A DNA stretch of 64,000 nt, taken from Paraflavisolibacter caeni. Its GTDB lineage: Bacteria > Bacteroidota > Bacteroidia > Chitinophagales > Chitinophagaceae. Location of the stretch: the NCBI RefSeq assembly GCF_025628885.1, contig NZ_JAOTIF010000005.1, positions 62,001-126,000 of the forward strand, read 5' to 3'. The position numbers were made by a program, and so were the translations under genes. Within the stretch, counting starts at the first letter, position 1; every line of letters starts with the position of its first letter. Below, piece after piece: positions 34,407 through 42,747 of the stretch. The notes under the pieces are model-generated. The model saw nothing but the letters and a program-made list of their open reading frames with translations. It ran no database searches and had not been told where the DNA came from.

Positions 34407-34431
34407 TCAGATATTGATGATCAATATCTGA
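34407..34431. repeat. 25-bp perfect palindrome
   Basis: TCAGATATTGAT (34407-34418), one central base, then ATCAATATCTGA (34420-34431). The arms are perfectly complementary. It lies in the gap between the 120-residue exported protein and the CorC gene, both on the minus strand. No T-run follows on either side, and the one-base centre is poor for RNA folding, so an operator is more likely than a terminator. A second, shorter palindrome TTTACAA-TC-TTGTAAA lies at 34330-34345. Confidence 0.55.
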
Positions 34432-34462
34432 ATATGGTAAATGGATTTAAGGAATGAAAAAA

Positions 34463-34825
34463 TCAAACTCTTGGAGGAGGCGCTTGTATATCGTAATATA
34501 TAGAGGTAAATCTCTGTTCTATGAAAGGAGGAAAATTGTTTTTTTTAAGATTGTTGTAAGGATTATTGAACTCGACAAACTGTTGTATGAAGGAAAAGAG
34601 ATCAGTTTGAATCAATTGGAAATTGCGAGCACTATCATCATCCTCATCTTCCGGAGTGCAGTCTTTGTTTCCTAATACTATCTGATCAATATATTCTGCA
34701 AAAGAATTAATATCATCTACTTCAACTCCATTGGAACTATATTGATCTACTTCATTAGCCTGCGGCATGAACATAAAAAAGTTCATGTGCACCAGTAAGA
34801 CCAAAAATGCCAATAGTTGCTTCAT
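34463..34825 (-). CDS. Small exported acidic protein
   Basis: A 120-residue protein with a signal peptide (MKQLLAFLVLLVHMNFFMFM). The acidic middle segment CTPEDEDDDSARNF is a possible metal-binding site. It continues IQQFVEFNNPYNNLKKNN and ends in a Pro-rich tail. The family is not identified. Confidence 0.6.
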   Translation of the reverse strand: MKQLLAFLVLLVHMNFFMFMPQANEVDQYSSNGVEVDDINSFAEYIDQIVLGNKDCTPEDEDDDSARNFQLIQTDLFSFIQQFVEFNNPYNNLKKNNFPPFIEQRFTSIYYDIQAPPPRV

Positions 34826-35032
34826 ATCGGCGTAAAGTTAATCAAAACATTAATTTATTGATTTGCGCCTTATTTAAGTAATTAAAAGCCCATGAAGCAA
34901 GCATTGAAGGTAAGATACGTATTATATATGTATATATACAATGTTTGTTACAGATGAATAACCGGTTTTTTTATGAGACAAAGTTTTACTGTTTTTCAGA
35001 GATTGCCATAGCTTTGCTAATATATTTAGCAC

Positions 35033-35323
35033 TTGCCTTATTATAGAATTGTGATATGGACCAGTCGGCGACGGGAACCTTATACGGGGATCCGGCAGAT
35101 CGAGAACTATAATGTGGATGCAGTGCAACATATCATGCGGGTGAAGGCGGAGGAAACCTATAGAAGGGATTTGATTGATGTGGAGGTGCAGATGATATCA
35201 AAGACGAGTACTGCTGTAAGGAAGTATTTTGAAGCATCCAAAAAGAAAAGGGAAGCAAAGAAATGGCCGGAGGATAAGCCTTTTGTACCGGCATTGAGGC
35301 GGAGAGATTATTTCAACAGATAG
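35033..35323 (+). CDS. Small conserved basic protein
   Basis: A 96-residue protein beginning MPYYRIVIWTSRRREPYTGI from a TTG at 35033; no in-frame ATG precedes the conserved start. It continues NYNVDAVQHIMRVKAEETYR and LIDVEVQMISKTSTAVRKYF and ends in a Lys/Arg-rich helix. The YRIVIWT...PYTGIR opening resembles a family I have seen in Chitinophagaceae genomes (recollection, not verified). The function is unknown. It is followed by a bidirectional terminator. Confidence 0.6.
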   Translation: MPYYRIVIWTSRRREPYTGIRQIENYNVDAVQHIMRVKAEETYRRDLIDVEVQMISKTSTAVRKYFEASKKKREAKKWPEDKPFVPALRRRDYFNR

Positions 35324-35360
35324 AACCATCTGATTAAATTGGCTCTCAACTATAAAAATA

Positions 35361-35381
35361 GCCCGTTGATGAACAACGGGC
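35361..35381. terminator. Bidirectional terminator hairpin
   Basis: GCCCGTTG / CAACGGGC (35361-35368 and 35374-35381) with a five-base loop and A/T-rich flanks on both sides. It lies between the convergent genes at 35033 (+) and 35464 (-). Confidence 0.75.
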
Positions 35382-35463
35382 CTATTTATAAATGTCCTAA
35401 TCAAGCCAACAAGATAAATTCGGGTATTGATAATTGCAAGTACTATTCTTCTGATTTCACCAG

Positions 35464-35670
35464 TTATTTTTCATCGATCCTAATAGCTGCTACGTAAAAC
35501 TTCACCCAGTAGAGTTTAGCCTTTAGCTCTTTTGATTTTTCGATGTCCAGGTGTTGAATAGTGCCTCTCTCCTTTTGTGCAATAATCCTTTTAAATAAGT
35601 GGTGGTTGGATTTGGTGGAAGGATCCTCTAGTATGGAAGGATCAATGGTTACTAAGTCATGCTCATTCAT
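35464..35670 (-). CDS. Small hypothetical protein
   Basis: A 68-residue protein from ATG 35670, beginning MNEHDLVTIDPSILEDPSTK and ending AIRIDEK. A longer frame opens at 35724, but its extra 18 residues look non-conserved. The protein is hydrophilic with a helix rich in Lys and Glu (KERGTIQHLDIEKSKELKAK). The function is unknown. Confidence 0.5.
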   Translation of the reverse strand: MNEHDLVTIDPSILEDPSTKSNHHLFKRIIAQKERGTIQHLDIEKSKELKAKLYWVKFYVAAIRIDEK

Positions 35671-35724
35671 GGCGCGAATGTAGGCATAAAAAAAGCTCCG
35701 CTGGAAAGTGGAGCCGGTTACCAA

Positions 35725-36477
35725 AACTAACTGCTAAATTCAATAGCATGAGATAAAAGTAAAATTGAAAATTGAGTCTGACAATGATTAGCGTCAATTA
35801 AAATCTACTAAATTAAATGAGGGCTGTTGACGGATATTGGGGATGAGAGTGTATTAATTTCTGATTTAAGAATTTGCTGGGACTTGCCTTGAAGCAAGCT
35901 GCCTAAAAAGGCAACTCGCTGATAAAAGCATAGAGCTTGCAAACATGGACATAATAGCGGCACTGGCGATACTTGAAGACCAGGAACTGAAGGCCTGCTT
36001 CTGAATAGTTGTTTACTAAAACTGCACTGGAGAAACGACGCTGACGGGCGGGAAGAAGCTTTTTCATTATTAAAAATTTTAGGGCAGGTTTACAGCAAGC
36101 CGTGTCGGGTTGCAGTATAAATGATGGCCTTTGTGCCTTGAGATTTGTGTTTATGCTGCGCAGCCGGGGTGTGGTGAGGCTTGCTAACTTGCCCGTAAAG
36201 AAATTTTTAATTGAAAAAGCGCTGGCCGGTTAGTTGTTTGTTGCAGGTTTTAGTTTGCTGCTAAGAGTTGTTGTACCTGGTATTTATAGTGGCCAAGGAA
36301 ATGCAGTTTGCAGGTGTTGCTTGGAGGCAAAGGTGTGCTCTTTCATTTCAGTAGGTCTCCGGAATATGATTTTAATCAAGATATGCTCATACGATCGATT
36401 CGGTTAAAGTCCGAAAGTAAGGACGTACTATATTGCATTTAATTCATTATACCATTATACTAACTAAATCAAAGCTT
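35725..36477. other. Long stretch without an identifiable gene
   Basis: About 750 bases between small genes. A block near 35880-36340 has higher GC and many short open frames, but none is long or recognisable. The wording around 36005-36055 faintly resembles rRNA, yet no extended rRNA match exists. It may be a non-coding RNA or decayed sequence at the border of the foreign region. Confidence 0.35.
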
Positions 36478-36759
36478 ATGGTTTATCCTACACTAAACGG
36501 TGAGCCAATCTACCCTAATGGTTTTCCTATGCATACCAGGAGATTCTTTATAAAGGGTGAATCTATTGAAAGTATCTTTCTTCGGAATTGTAAAAATGAG
36601 ACAACGGCGGAGGAAATACAATGGCTGAAAGACTATGTGATTTATTACATCCACTCACCTTGTTTTCAATTGGAAGAATTAAAGGCAAAGGATTTGAAGA
36701 GTATGTCGCTGGATGATTTGATTTGGGAGTGTATAGGGTTTGGCGTTGATCCTTTTTAA
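36478..36759 (+). CDS. Conserved hypothetical protein
   Basis: A 93-residue protein from ATG 36478 (MVYPTLNGEPIYPNGFPMHT). It has a central CKNETTAEEIQWLKDYVIYY helix, then a Cys-containing segment (IHSPCFQLEELK), and ends IGFGVDPF. A frame open to 36433 lacks support. It pairs with the next gene at a 11-nt gap and the two are probably co-transcribed. No function is recognised. Confidence 0.55.
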   Translation: MVYPTLNGEPIYPNGFPMHTRRFFIKGESIESIFLRNCKNETTAEEIQWLKDYVIYYIHSPCFQLEELKAKDLKSMSLDDLIWECIGFGVDPF

Positions 36760-36770
36760 AACAATGGATT

Positions 36771-37019
36771 ATGAAAGGATGGTTGATTATACCAGTAGAA
36801 TATAAGGGAGAGCAATTGGAATTTAGAGGCAAGCTGCTGAAGGGAAAGGGAAGGTATGGGTATAAGATTAAAGTGAAGGTGGATGGTGGGGAAATTGTGT
36901 TTGAGGAGGAAGTGGATGGGAGGTATCAAATGGTAGTTATACCCGGAGGAATGGAAGGAGAGATTGATGGAGGATTAATACAAGCAATTGCCAGTATTAT
37001 TGATGAAGCTTTGAAGTAG
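36771..37019 (+). CDS. Conserved hypothetical protein
   Basis: An 82-residue protein with repeating beta strands (WLIIPVEYKGEQLEF, YGYKIKVKVDGGEIVFEEEV), a Gly-rich turn and a C-terminal helix LIQAIASIIDEALK. Its size and layout suggest a small soluble domain. It follows the gene at 36478 by 11 nt in the same direction. The function is unknown. Confidence 0.55.
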   Translation: MKGWLIIPVEYKGEQLEFRGKLLKGKGRYGYKIKVKVDGGEIVFEEEVDGRYQMVVIPGGMEGEIDGGLIQAIASIIDEALK

Positions 37020-37205
37020 TTGCCCGAAACATAAATTGATTCACAATTAGATCCATGGAATAAATATTTAAAGACAAAACACAAGCTATAGGAGCATACA
37101 ACCAAAATGTAATTTCAACATTTGGTTATATAAATTTTGTTATACTGATGCAGTATGTAATGTACAATATTGGAGAAGTGATAACAATTTAATTATTTTG
37201 CCTTT

Positions 37206-37484
37206 ATGAAAATGAAAAATGAGCATGTTTTTAAACTTTCCGAAATAAATGCATATTTTTTTGATCTTCCATTTGTCAATGATATTGCTAGACAAGGACT
37301 AATTAGGTTAGATGAGTGCATTTCGATCCTGAACTATTATCCTCAAACGCAAAACAGTGCTCTAGTATATCAGTTTCAAAACATTAAATCTGTAGTTCTA
37401 GAGAATGAAAAAAATAGCGATATTGTCAGAAATACTTTATCCAAAGTTCCAAGTATTATAAATGATATAAGAAGCTATTTCTAA
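37206..37484 (+). CDS. AT-rich small hypothetical protein
   Basis: A 92-residue helical protein (MKMKNEHVFKLSEINAYFFD, then LSKVPSIINDIRSYF at the end) encoded by clearly more AT-rich DNA than the two genes before it. It is convergent with kwaB, which starts its 3' end 34 nt away. The composition shift suggests that foreign DNA begins about here. The function is unknown. Confidence 0.5.
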   Translation: MKMKNEHVFKLSEINAYFFDLPFVNDIARQGLIRLDECISILNYYPQTQNSALVYQFQNIKSVVLENEKNSDIVRNTLSKVPSIINDIRSYF

Positions 37485-37518
37485 TTATAATTCATTTTTG
37501 TTGAGTAGTCTTTTAACT

Positions 37519-38529
37519 CTAGTTTAAAACTCTACCTGAAAATGATCCATAGCTTTTATTAAAAACCAGACCAAGCTTGTAATAATCCATTAGAAGTTTT
37601 ATCATTAGATCTATATCAGAATCGTTTTCTAAGTGAAACTTGCCGTCTTTTATTTTCAGTTCTTTTTTTTCCAATTTAACTGCTTCCTGCATGTTTAGAA
37701 TGGTTTCTGGCTTAAGATCCTTATGATTTTTTAGTTTAGCAAGACGGGAAAGCTTTCTATGGATTGTTGGATTCTCGTCAACTTGCTTTCTTAGTACATC
37801 TAAACCCTCAAATTGGCTGGTAGCCTCTAATTCGTCAATGAACTCAGTTGAAGCTTGCTTGAACTCCTCGGACATGCCAATAATATGTTCAAAATTGGTT
37901 TTCTGCGTTACATAAAAAGTAGAATCATAAAAAATGCAGTCGAGTTTTTTATCCATGTTTATCACCTGACCATGAAGAGGTTCAAGCTTAGATGTATTTG
38001 TATTAAATACTGCATTAAAGCTCCTCCTAAGTATATTCTTTTCCGGATTTTCTGAAGCCTCAACAGCTATTTTGCTTTGGGAAGTTTTTCTAAATGTATA
38101 GAGCGCAGATTCGTGATTAATGGCAAAGCCGACGCAATAAGCCCATAGTTCACCATATTTAAAGATTTCATCCAAGCTTTTTAAGCGTGGAGGAGTACCC
38201 GTTAATTGATTTACTACTACGTCCGAAAACGACAATGCTTTATTCTCCATTTGATATGTACACACTTTTTGTGTATCATCAGTAATGGGGTCATAAGGCT
38301 GGAGCGATGTATCCTCTTTATCAAGTAATTCTAATTGTTGTAAAGTAAGCTCATGAAAGAATTCTCGTAATTCGTCCTCAATTTCAACCTGGTAGGCAGT
38401 GAAAGCATACTTATCTAAAACCCTGTCCTTTGCTTTTACGCCTTCTTTTAAGTTTCTTACAATAAGGTTCAATTTGATGTTTGTAGCTTTTACATCGGAT
38501 ACGATTGTGTGCAAGTCTGAGAAAGTCAT
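37519..38529 (-). CDS. kwaB: Kiwa defence protein KwaB (DUF4868)
   Basis: A 336-residue soluble protein. The middle and C-terminal parts have the DUF4868 pattern: FNAVFNTNTSKLEPLHGQVI, then KKLDCIFYDSTFYVTQKTNF followed by EHIIGM, and a helical C-terminus. Its start lies 4 nt after the stop of a small membrane protein of KwaA type. Kiwa is a two-gene anti-phage system in which the membrane sensor KwaA and the DNA-binding KwaB act together (published family knowledge). Calling this a live system rests on both genes being complete. Confidence 0.78.
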   Translation of the reverse strand: MTFSDLHTIVSDVKATNIKLNLIVRNLKEGVKAKDRVLDKYAFTAYQVEIEDELREFFHELTLQQLELLDKEDTSLQPYDPITDDTQKVCTYQMENKALSFSDVVVNQLTGTPPRLKSLDEIFKYGELWAYCVGFAINHESALYTFRKTSQSKIAVEASENPEKNILRRSFNAVFNTNTSKLEPLHGQVINMDKKLDCIFYDSTFYVTQKTNFEHIIGMSEEFKQASTEFIDELEATSQFEGLDVLRKQVDENPTIHRKLSRLAKLKNHKDLKPETILNMQEAVKLEKKELKIKDGKFHLENDSDIDLMIKLLMDYYKLGLVFNKSYGSFSGRVLN

Positions 38530-38533
38530 AAAC

Positions 38534-39151
38534 TTATTCGTTAACTGTTAAAAAGTATAGTTTATGCCCTATTTCATAGAGTTTTACTTCAGTGTCATCG
38601 GGCAGGAATTTTTCTTTTGTTACCACAAGACCGTTACACTTCTTTTTTCTTGATTCGTATTCAATTTCATAAATGGCATACCGCATCGTAAGTAATGGAT
38701 TTATTAGCAGCATGTTTGAATTGATGTAAATACGATAAATAATAAACAACAAAAATGAGAACGCGAAGATTTCGTAAGGGGTTTCAAAGTTTTGAAACAG
38801 GAATGGGATAATGTATGTGGCAATATATCCAATCGCTTCACTGTTTTTATTTTTCACATCTTTCAACAGCACTAAAGCGCCATTGGCTGCATTTGCTCTT
38901 ATATTACTAAAGGTGATGAAATAGCCTAACAAGCCAATGACCGAGAGCATCAACAGTACAGTAGATACTCCAAACTTCTTTACAAAAACATGTAAGGAAT
39001 CAATGCTAAGACCACCCCAATGCAAGAACTCCCAATTGTTATAAAATTGCCTGAAAATAACCAGAGCGAACAATGGTATATACGATGTGATAAACAACGT
39101 AAAAAGTGATAATCTCTTTAAATTAACTATATCGTATTGTCTTTGCGCCAA
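38534..39151 (-). CDS. kwaA: Kiwa defence protein KwaA (membrane component)
   Basis: A 205-residue protein with four hydrophobic helices: about 15-35, 58-80, 108-125 and 130-145. The block NSEAIGYIATYIIPFLFQNF is typical of KwaA-like proteins as I recall them. The soluble C-terminal domain (residues 150-205) would be cytoplasmic. The only start is a TTG at 39151, four bases after the stop of an hsdS remnant, so translation may be coupled to that frame. It is followed closely by kwaB. Confidence 0.72.
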   Translation of the reverse strand: MAQRQYDIVNLKRLSLFTLFITSYIPLFALVIFRQFYNNWEFLHWGGLSIDSLHVFVKKFGVSTVLLMLSVIGLLGYFITFSNIRANAANGALVLLKDVKNKNSEAIGYIATYIIPFLFQNFETPYEIFAFSFLLFIIYRIYINSNMLLINPLLTMRYAIYEIEYESRKKKCNGLVVTKEKFLPDDTEVKLYEIGHKLYFLTVNE

Positions 39152-39155
39152 TAGA

Positions 39156-39311
39156 TTATTCGCTAAAGTATTTATTTAATAAAGCCGGGAAAAGATCCTC
39201 AAGCTCCTTTTGGGTTTGTTGGTGAAGGGTTTTGAGTTGATCCAGTTTTTCTTTTAACGCAACAAAAGTTTGCTGGGCAACCCCTGTCGGACAGCATGTT
39301 ATTTTATTCAA
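39156..39311 (-). pseudogene. C-terminal remnant of type I restriction specificity subunit (HsdS)
   Basis: Minus-strand reading ends FVALKEKLDQLKTLHQQTQK followed by ELEDLFPALLNKYFSE at a TAA at 39156. This coiled-coil ending is typical of HsdS. The frame begins inside the end of the antitoxin gene and no target-recognition domain remains. A TTG at 39311 could start a 51-residue peptide. The remnant suggests that a type I restriction system once stood here and was lost by recombination. Confidence 0.6.
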
Positions 39312-40392
39312 AGACAACAGGCTCAAAGAATTCTCTGCCTAATGAATAGGGTATCAATTTTTTAAATTGCAGACGCCCGATGATAATAGCTGGGTGCGTA
39401 TTAAACTTTGTTGCAAAGGAAGTTATATCCTGTTCACTTAAGGGTGCGGCTGCTACTATTTCCTCTTCTTCTTCTTCCTTTAGCGTCCATCTGACAGCAA
39501 AGTCATCTGCCTGCTGCTCCTTTACCTTGTCTTTTTCAGAATATTCAACCTTTTCCAAGAATATATCCTTTTTACCATGTAAAAGAATATGACCTGCCTC
39601 ATGAAAAAAGGTAAACCAAAAGCCATCATTACGGTTATACCTGCAAGACAATTGAATGAGGGGGGTATCGTTTAACCAACGGGTAGAACCGTTAATTGGC
39701 GCTTTGGGCAAACAAGGCGTATGCACCACTTTCACTCCAGCACTCAAGCATATGGTTTGTAATTGATCAAAAAAGTTGGCAGGATGTGTTGCCATGATCG
39801 TTTTCAACACTGGCAAGGCTTCCTTGAAGGCCTTTTCATCGTAGGGATTTGCTTCCAGTTCAGCAGCCTGCAACTCGCCCTTGCGCAGCCAGGCTGAAAT
39901 GGAATAAGGTTCATTTGTATTGGCCAAAGAAATACGGAAAGCGACTTTCAACTGTTGTTTAAAATAATAATCTTCCCAGGCAGCATGAGATGAAAAGCCA
40001 AAAAAGGAAAGCATTGCTGCTGCTTTTTCCTGAATGGTAGTACCTGAGGTGAGCCAGCTTTTTTTTACCATATCTGCAACAGGAAATAACCTAGCCCAGG
40101 AAACAGCTTCTTCAATGACAGCCTTTCTTTTTTCCCGGGCTAAGTACTCGTCATAATTGCGTTGGTTGTTGAGCCAAAAATGGGCAGGTATTTTAAGTAC
40201 GTCTTCAAACAATACTGCCATATCGGCTGTTACAGAACTCTCTCCCTTTAGTATTGCTGTAATGGTTTTCTCAGGCTTGCCTGTACGCACAGCAAACTCT
40301 TTAGGCCCCATGCCTAATTCGTCTAACTTTTCACTTAAAGTCTCCCCGGGATGAGGTACTGATTGCGGAAAGTATTCGTTTCTCTTTGCCAT
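39304..40392 (-). CDS. higA: HigA-type antitoxin fused to ImmA/IrrE metallopeptidase
   Basis: A 362-residue protein. Residues about 10-70 are an XRE-type HTH (HPGETLSEKLDELGMGPKEF, then AVRTGKPEKTITAILKGESS). The C-terminal half has an ImmA/IrrE peptidase motif TFFHEAGHILLHGK (HExxH) near residue 265. It is located 46 nt downstream of a HigB-type toxin in the same direction, so it is the antitoxin of a type II module. The peptidase may cleave a repressor or partner. Its 3' end overlaps the hsdS remnant. Confidence 0.86.
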   Translation of the reverse strand: MAKRNEYFPQSVPHPGETLSEKLDELGMGPKEFAVRTGKPEKTITAILKGESSVTADMAVLFEDVLKIPAHFWLNNQRNYDEYLAREKRKAVIEEAVSWARLFPVADMVKKSWLTSGTTIQEKAAAMLSFFGFSSHAAWEDYYFKQQLKVAFRISLANTNEPYSISAWLRKGELQAAELEANPYDEKAFKEALPVLKTIMATHPANFFDQLQTICLSAGVKVVHTPCLPKAPINGSTRWLNDTPLIQLSCRYNRNDGFWFTFFHEAGHILLHGKKDIFLEKVEYSEKDKVKEQQADDFAVRWTLKEEEEEEIVAAAPLSEQDITSFATKFNTHPAIIIGRLQFKKLIPYSLGREFFEPVVFE

Positions 40393-40438
40393 AGGGATCT
40401 ACAATTTAAATGGTATTATTAGCGGACAATTGCTTGGA

Positions 40439-40780
40439 TTATTTTTCTTTATGATAGTTAGTGATCTCTATTACTTCTACCCCGGTAATTTCAATCCAAA
40501 TGTATTTGCCATCAGGATCTGTAGGGATTGGATTCTCGTGAGGTTTAAATATCAGACGATAAGGTTGATCCAAGTCACAAGCCCATTGACCTTTTCTGTC
40601 ATCTTTTAATTCGTGATATTTTCCTGGCAAATGCCTTACATCTTCTAGAGTTGTAGCAGAAGCCAGTTGGTTTAAGCGAAGCTTTAATAAATCCGCTCTC
40701 AACTTTCCAAGCTTTTGCACCCTTTTCCTATCGTCATTAGCAAGTTTTCCTAGGTTTTTATCGGCAAAAGTAATATTCAC
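40439..40780 (-). CDS. higB: HigB/RelE-family toxin
   Basis: A 113-residue protein with the HigB pattern: MNITFADKNLGKLAND, a helix with DDRKRVQKLGKLRADLLKLR, and the strand region GQWACDLDQPYRLIFKP. The family cleaves mRNA at the ribosome. The toxin comes first, as in higBA, followed by the HTH antitoxin. A Cys lies in the GQWACDLDQ motif, which is the family's usual form. Confidence 0.85.
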   Translation of the reverse strand: MNITFADKNLGKLANDDRKRVQKLGKLRADLLKLRLNQLASATTLEDVRHLPGKYHELKDDRKGQWACDLDQPYRLIFKPHENPIPTDPDGKYIWIEITGVEVIEITNYHKEK

Positions 40781-40946
40781 TGCAAAAGTATAAATATTTT
40801 AGTTAACAGAAAGTGTAAATTATTTTTTTAGAAGATTAGCGCATCCAAGAATAATTACTGAAAGGTAGATTCGTCTTAAAAAAAAGCAAGTATATAGCAA
40901 AATGAGTAACAAACTCATGAGTAAAATACAATACTCTAATATTTTT

Positions 40947-41609
40947 TTATGATCGTTTGTCCAAAGAACTCATATCAAAGGAGATCAGATTGAACATTTC
41001 CCGACAGCGGCTGCGGACCCGGTTGCCATAGAAACTTTCAATATCCTGACTGTTTAGGTTGGTGGTGATATGTGTGAACATTTTGAAGCGGATAAATAGG
41101 TCGTAGCGAGAAAGCAGGATTTCGGCCATGACATTACAGGAGGTACCGAAGTATTGAACCACTGGCTCGAGGCCGAGGTCGTCGAAGCAATAGGTGACAT
41201 TGGTTTCGCTGTATTGGTTGAAGGATTTGCGGGTGTAGCGCAGAATGGCTTCGAAGCCTTCGACTCCAAATTCAAAGGCGATTTCACGGCAGGCTTTAAC
41301 TAAATGCCGATGGTGCGTAAGGAGCAATTGGTTCATGAGCGTCATTAGCGTTGTTTTTCCGCAGCCTACAGGCCCGGTAAGGATTATCCCTTTCCGCAGG
41401 TCGATCTTGTATTTTTGAGCCAGCGGAGCGTCTTGCAGGAAGTAAATGAGCAGCTGCAGGATAGTGGCAGTGTCTTCTTCATAGAGTTTGAACTTTGGAT
41501 GATAGATTTCTTTGCCTTTCTTTTCGATCAGTAGCCAGTAGATTGTGTAATCATAGTGGCTCTGAATAGTTTTTATCTCGTGGGGTATGGAGGTATTGGG
41601 TTCGATCAT
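40947..41609 (-). CDS. P-loop ATPase, DnaC/IstB-like (mobile element)
   Basis: A protein of about 220 residues from ATG 41609 (MIEPNTSIPHEIK). Walker A is GPVGCGKTTLMTLMN and Walker B is YCFDDLGLEPVVQYFG; an Arg-rich C-terminal motif follows. This is the usual DnaC-like helicase-loading ATPase of mobile elements. It overlaps the upstream gene (stop at 41551) by 59 nt. A longer frame to 41690 is less likely. Probable role: replication of the element. Confidence 0.7.
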   Translation of the reverse strand: MIEPNTSIPHEIKTIQSHYDYTIYWLLIEKKGKEIYHPKFKLYEEDTATILQLLIYFLQDAPLAQKYKIDLRKGIILTGPVGCGKTTLMTLMNQLLLTHHRHLVKACREIAFEFGVEGFEAILRYTRKSFNQYSETNVTYCFDDLGLEPVVQYFGTSCNVMAEILLSRYDLFIRFKMFTHITTNLNSQDIESFYGNRVRSRCREMFNLISFDMSSLDKRS

Positions 41610-42459
41610 TGTTGTTTTGTTTTTGCGGTTTGATATTGAGCATCCATTTGTGTGCAATAGATTGCCAGTCTGTGACCGGAAGTGTTTCACTGAGCATCCA
41701 GGCCTTGCCCTGGTTGTAGTAGAAGAACTTCTTAGCTTCCGGAAGTGGGTAGTTGTGCTGGCGGAAAAAAGCTTCCACTTCCGAAAGTGAGGGACCGGCT
41801 CTCTCCTGCCCTTTCTTCTGCGTGGGTGGTTTTATTACATGTTCCGGATTTTCGGCGCGGGGCGTCCTGGGTTGTTTTTGATTTTTTGCTAAATGAGTAA
41901 GTGAAGAAGTTCCGGATTTGTTTTTTTCCACATTATTTTTTTTATTTTTTTTTGTGGGTGTGTTACACACACTGTTTAACTGTTTAAAGTTTATATGTTT
42001 ATAAAGGAGTACCACTTTTGATACTTGTCTAGTATCATTTTTGATACTAGCAACGGTCAAATTCGGTACATGACTAGTATCAAATTCGGTACTTGTTGAT
42101 GAAGCTTTACATGTACCACTTTTGGGACTAAACATGTCGAGTTGTTGATAACTATTTTTGTCTACTTCCTTATCAAACCTTATCATAGTGACAGCTACCG
42201 GCAGGTACTTAAATGGCGCCGGGTAATACAGGATGTAACCTTCCTGGTGTAATTCCTTGATGCATTTGTGATAGGTGTTTTTGGATCCGATCTTACTAAG
42301 CTGCATCAGATCATCTCTGTAAACCGGGAAGAGGTTGTCAAACCGGTGTACGTTCCAGTAGTGAAACAATGCCAGGTAAAGACTTACATGAAGCGGAGAA
42401 AGCTTTTGGTCTTCTTTTACGCGCTCAAAGAAGTTATTGAGGTGAGAGATATAGTTCAA
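41551..42459 (-). CDS. Winged-helix replication-initiation-like protein
   Basis: A 302-residue protein. The N-terminal 110 residues read like a winged-helix DNA-binding domain (LSPLHVSLYLALFHYWNVHR, SKIGSKNTYHKCIKELHQEG). A long low-complexity linker follows, rich in Lys/Asn/Gln with runs such as TPTKKNKKNNVEKNKSG. The C-terminal helical segment (LSEVEAFFRQHNYPLPEAKK, then the tryptophan-rich DWQSIAHKWMLNI) is typical of such proteins in Bacteroidota elements. It is followed by the DnaC-like gene, an order usual for Rep and helicase loader. Confidence 0.65.
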   Translation of the reverse strand: MNYISHLNNFFERVKEDQKLSPLHVSLYLALFHYWNVHRFDNLFPVYRDDLMQLSKIGSKNTYHKCIKELHQEGYILYYPAPFKYLPVAVTMIRFDKEVDKNSYQQLDMFSPKSGTCKASSTSTEFDTSHVPNLTVASIKNDTRQVSKVVLLYKHINFKQLNSVCNTPTKKNKKNNVEKNKSGTSSLTHLAKNQKQPRTPRAENPEHVIKPPTQKKGQERAGPSLSEVEAFFRQHNYPLPEAKKFFYYNQGKAWMLSETLPVTDWQSIAHKWMLNIKPQKQNNNDRTQYLHTPRDKNYSEPL

Positions 42460-42483
42460 ATTGGTAGTTTGTGGTTTTAAATT

Positions 42484-42747
42484 TTATCTTTTTGGCTTAT
42501 TCAGTAAAGATTGGATGTGATCGTAGTCGTAATAGATGATCCCTCCTATTTTGGTATATTGAAGGGTACCATTAATGCGCAGGGTTTGCAATGTCCCTGG
42601 AGAAACTTTAAGTAGTCTGCGTACTTCATCAGACTTGAGCCACTTTTTCTGTGCCGCCTGCTCTTTGCTGAAAATCTGCTTGAGCTCGCTTATTAAATCC
42701 TCTTTAAATAACATCAAATCGTGCCGGGTTAAAATTTCTACTGCCAT
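42484..42747 (-). CDS. Excisionase-like helix-turn-helix protein
   Basis: An 87-residue protein. A helical N-terminus is followed by KWLKSDEVRRLLKVSPGTLQ and TLRINGTLQYTKIGGIIYYD, the MerR/Xis-type HTH found in element-encoded excisionases and regulators. It lies 24 nt upstream of the Rep-like gene on the same strand. It probably helps excision or controls the rep genes. Confidence 0.75.
   Translation of the reverse strand: MAVEILTRHDLMLFKEDLISELKQIFSKEQAAQKKWLKSDEVRRLLKVSPGTLQTLRINGTLQYTKIGGIIYYDYDHIQSLLNKPKR

Noticed and set aside
36005-36055. Short resemblance to a 23S rRNA segment
   Set aside because: Only a few dozen bases look alike and gaps are needed; no rRNA flanks it.
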